Source: CG1-02-35-72 sp964564475
GTDB lineage: Bacteria > Bacteroidota > Bacteroidia > Flavobacteriales > Flavobacteriaceae
Length of the DNA stretch: 8,500 bases
Assembly (NCBI GenBank): GCA_964564475.1
Contig: CAZMBM010000094.1
Span: forward strand, 1 to 8,500
Direction: 5' to 3'
Of this stretch, positions 6,931 to 8,500 are shown one piece after another. Below the pieces are notes generated by a model, which saw nothing but the letters and a program-made list of their open reading frames with translations, ran no database searches and had not been told where the DNA came from. The position numbers were made by a program, and so were the translations under genes. The first letter of the stretch is position 1. Each line of letters opens with the position of its first letter.

Positions 6931-6960
6931 AATTTTACTTTTTGGAATTTTTAAAAGGCT

Positions 6961-7000
6961 ATTCCACAAAGTGACACGAGGAGTCACAAAGCTTAACCGC
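6961..7000. repeat. 40-bp direct repeat, left copy flanking the ATPase gene
   Basis: This matches 8319-8358 at 39 of 40 positions in the same orientation (G/A difference at unit position 20). It contains a small inverted repeat, GTGAC-7nt-GTCAC. Similarity extends upstream through CTTTTTGGAATTTTTAA. It lies 101 bp beyond the stop of the ATPase gene. Confidence 0.9.
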
Positions 7001-7100
7001 TAAGGACGTCAGGTTTTACGATAGGGACGCGAAGACTATTGCATTGAAACAAATAACCTATAACTACTGATTCCGGGTTCTGTATTAAAATACCTGTAGT

Positions 7101-8234
7101 TTATAAATAGCCCTCCATCAAAAAGGGTTCAAAATTAGCGGGATGTATTACTTTAAATTGGGCATTGGGATAGGCTTTTGAAAAAGTTTTGGGTTCTCTA
7201 ACTTTTGCTTTAGGATGCCACTTAAATTCGTAAGCATACAACTTGCCGTCAGATTCTTCTAAATAATCTATTTCTTGTTGTTGTTTGGTTCGCCAAAACC
7301 AATTATTGACCCATTTTTGGGTATATTTAACATATTTCATGCGTTCAGAAACTAAAAAATTCTCCCATAAAGCACCCACATCCGGACGCATTTCTACTTG
7401 ATTAAAATTGGCAATTATGGCATTGCGAATGCCATTATCGTAAAAATATATCTTTTTGCTACTCTTTAATTCATTTCTTAAATTTCGGCTAAAAGACCCC
7501 AGTCTGAATATGACAAAAGCTTGTTCTAATAATAAAATATATTTTTCTATCGTTTTTGAATCGAGGCCACAAATCTGTCCTAATTCGTTATAAGAAACCT
7601 GATGACCGACTTGGTAGGCTAAAGCTTGCAACAGTTTTACCAATTTATCGGGTTTTTGAATTTTCTCCCACGATAATAAATCCTTATACAGATAGCTGTC
7701 AGACAGTTCTTTTAAGACTTCTTTTTCTGTACCAAGATGATTGACAACATCGGGATAATAGCCATATAACAACCTGTGAGGCAATAACCTTTTTTCGGTT
7801 AACAGACCATGGTGTTGCACCATTTCAAAAAAAGATAAAGGAAACATTTTGAATTCCCATTTGCGCCCAGTCAAAGGCTCATTTACTTTCGACGCCAGTT
7901 CAAATGAGGAGCTTCCTGTGGCTATGAGTTGCACTTCGGGAATTGCATCTGTAATTAACTTTAAACGCAACCCTACATTTTCTATGCGTTGCGCCTCGTC
8001 TATTACCAAGATATTGCACTGCCCTAAAAGCGCTTTTAAACGTACCGCCGAAATATTAGAAAACAAAGCTTGTATATCGGGTTCATCACCATTGAGCCAG
8101 AGGACTTTGTCATTTCCTTTTACGATTTTTTTTAGGAGTGTGGTTTTGCCAACCTGTCTGGCGCCCATTAAAAGAATGGCCTTGCCTTTAAAGAGTTTAT
8201 TCCTGATTATATTTTCAAGAGTCCGCGTAATCAT
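7101..8234 (-). CDS. AAA-type ATPase with DUF4143-like C-terminal region
   Basis: This is a complete 377-aa protein of the ATP-binding family that pairs an AAA_14-like ATPase domain with a DUF4143-like C-terminus. Walker A is GARQVGKTT (24-32, K30). Walker B is ILVIDEAQ (75-82, D79 and E80). ATGSSS (105-110) fits sensor 1. LTGRKWEFKMFPLSFFEM (121-138) is the usual link into the second half. After a helical, winged-helix-like middle (about 195-240), the C-terminus has YFYDNGIRNAI, DVGALWENFLVSE and FWRTKQQQEIDYL...EFKW. The last gives D323, E336 and K338, matching the PD-(D/E)XK nuclease-fold signature; whether it cuts DNA is unknown. No signal peptide is present. The ATG at 8234 fits the family start. 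The gene stands alone between direct repeats, consistent with the scattered distribution of this family, whose cellular role is poorly defined. Confidence 0.9.
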   Translation of the reverse strand: MITRTLENIIRNKLFKGKAILLMGARQVGKTTLLKKIVKGNDKVLWLNGDEPDIQALFSNISAVRLKALLGQCNILVIDEAQRIENVGLRLKLITDAIPEVQLIATGSSSFELASKVNEPLTGRKWEFKMFPLSFFEMVQHHGLLTEKRLLPHRLLYGYYPDVVNHLGTEKEVLKELSDSYLYKDLLSWEKIQKPDKLVKLLQALAYQVGHQVSYNELGQICGLDSKTIEKYILLLEQAFVIFRLGSFSRNLRNELKSSKKIYFYDNGIRNAIIANFNQVEMRPDVGALWENFLVSERMKYVKYTQKWVNNWFWRTKQQQEIDYLEESDGKLYAYEFKWHPKAKVREPKTFSKAYPNAQFKVIHPANFEPFLMEGYL

Positions 8235-8252
8235 GACAAATAAGATTTAGAA

Positions 8253-8260
8253 CAAATCTA
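8253..8260 (-). promoter_or_regulatory. Putative -7 promoter element for the ATPase gene
   Basis: The minus strand reads TAGATTTG, an exact TAnnTTTG match, placing the transcription start near 8247 and leaving a leader of roughly a dozen bases before the ATG at 8234. No obvious -33 TTTG is seen. No Shine-Dalgarno precedes the ATG. Confidence 0.4.
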
Positions 8261-8262
8261 TG

Positions 8263-8309
8263 ACTTTTTTGGATTTTAATCCTTATAATCATTAACTTTT
8301 TTGGATTTT
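8263..8309. repeat. Two 15-bp direct repeats ACTTTTTTGGATTTT
   Basis: Identical 15-mers lie at 8263-8277 and 8295-8309. The second joins directly to the 40-bp repeat at 8319, as the related CTTTTTGGAATTTTT does at 6938-6952. The first looks like a partial duplication of that leading edge, between the repeat and the ATPase promoter. Confidence 0.7.
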
Positions 8310-8318
8310 GAAGTAATT

Positions 8319-8358
8319 ATTCCACAAAGTGACACGAAGAGTCACAAAGCTTAACCGC
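8319..8358. repeat. 40-bp direct repeat, right copy flanking the ATPase gene
   Basis: This is the partner of 6961-7000, same orientation, with one mismatch. It lies 84 bp upstream of the ATPase start codon and runs straight into copy B of the longer dispersed repeat (8353-8500). Confidence 0.9.
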
Positions 8359-8500
8359 AAGGAGCGCTTTTGTAAAAGTTAAATGTTATACGTTATTTGG
8401 GATTTGGGATTTGGGATTATAAAAGAAGTAACATTATAAAAAGGTAATTGCCCTTATTTTGAAGTCAGAATTATGAGTTGTGAAAACTTATAACATTTAA
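8353..8500. repeat. Dispersed intergenic repeat, copy B (runs off right edge)
   Basis: This is the second copy of the 6309-6482 block, with the same order of segments and the same closing ACTTATAACATTTAA, where the window ends. It lacks the 7-bp TTGTTAT insertion of copy A and has a shorter microsatellite. Confidence 0.85.
8398..8418. repeat. Heptamer microsatellite, three copies of TGGGATT
   Basis: Three perfect copies of TGGGATT lie at the position where copy A carries six of TGAGATT. Each array is internally uniform although they differ from each other. Confidence 0.9.

Noticed and set aside
6913..6945. Intrinsic terminator
   Set aside because: The 7-bp stem is good, but it is followed by AAAATTTTAC rather than a T-run, and no gene ends just upstream of it on the plus strand.
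6766..6954. 62-aa plus-strand open frame
   Set aside because: It runs through several dispersed hairpin repeats of different families, so the frame is open by chance.
7849..8250. 133-aa plus-strand open frame
   Set aside because: It lies wholly antisense to the ATPase gene, which has intact Walker motifs and explains the coding signal.
6961..8358. Insertion sequence carrying the ATPase
   Set aside because: The ATPase shows no transposase motifs, the flanks are direct and not inverted repeats, and no target-site duplication is visible; recombination between shared repeats is the simpler reading.

Overview
The window looks like a chromosomal segment of a member of the Bacteroidota. The evidence is a large secreted protein ending in a type IX secretion (T9SS) type A sorting tail, AT-rich intergenic DNA, weak Shine-Dalgarno use, several matches to the Bacteroidota -7 promoter element (TAnnTTTG), and intergenic repeats of a style common in this phylum. 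Genus cannot be told from sequence alone.

Layout: (1) 1-216 holds four nearly identical, directly abutting 54-bp repeats with a nested palindrome; the array runs off the left edge. (2) 316-1707 (+) is a complete M20-family metallo-dipeptidase. (3) 1708-2065 is a gene-free gap between convergent genes. (4) 5736-2066 (-) is a compact same-strand cluster: a 777-aa T9SS-secreted surface or extracellular protein (GTG start), a 58-aa ORF (3377-3201) that looks like a short exported peptide precursor, and a 366-aa nucleotidyltransferase-fold protein. Gaps are 25 and 34 bp, so co-transcription is plausible. (5) 5737-7100 is about 1.36 kb with no convincing gene, packed from about 6300 onward with dispersed intergenic repeats, hairpins and a heptamer microsatellite. 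(6) 7101-8234 (-) is an AAA-type ATPase with a DUF4143-like C-terminal region, bracketed by 40-bp direct repeats matching at 39 of 40 positions. (7) 8235-8500 contains its probable promoter and a second copy of the repeat block seen at 6309-6482.

The dipeptidase is ordinary peptide catabolism. The most interesting candidate is the 58-aa ORF: a basic N-terminus with a Tat-like motif, a hydrophobic stretch, an AxA cleavage site, and only about nine residues left after predicted cleavage, followed directly by a nucleotidyltransferase of unknown substrate. Whether this is a peptide-maturation or signalling unit is inference. The second candidate is the 54-bp array, which has a good -7 promoter element pointing into it. 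The third is the ATPase gene sitting as a possible cassette between direct repeats.
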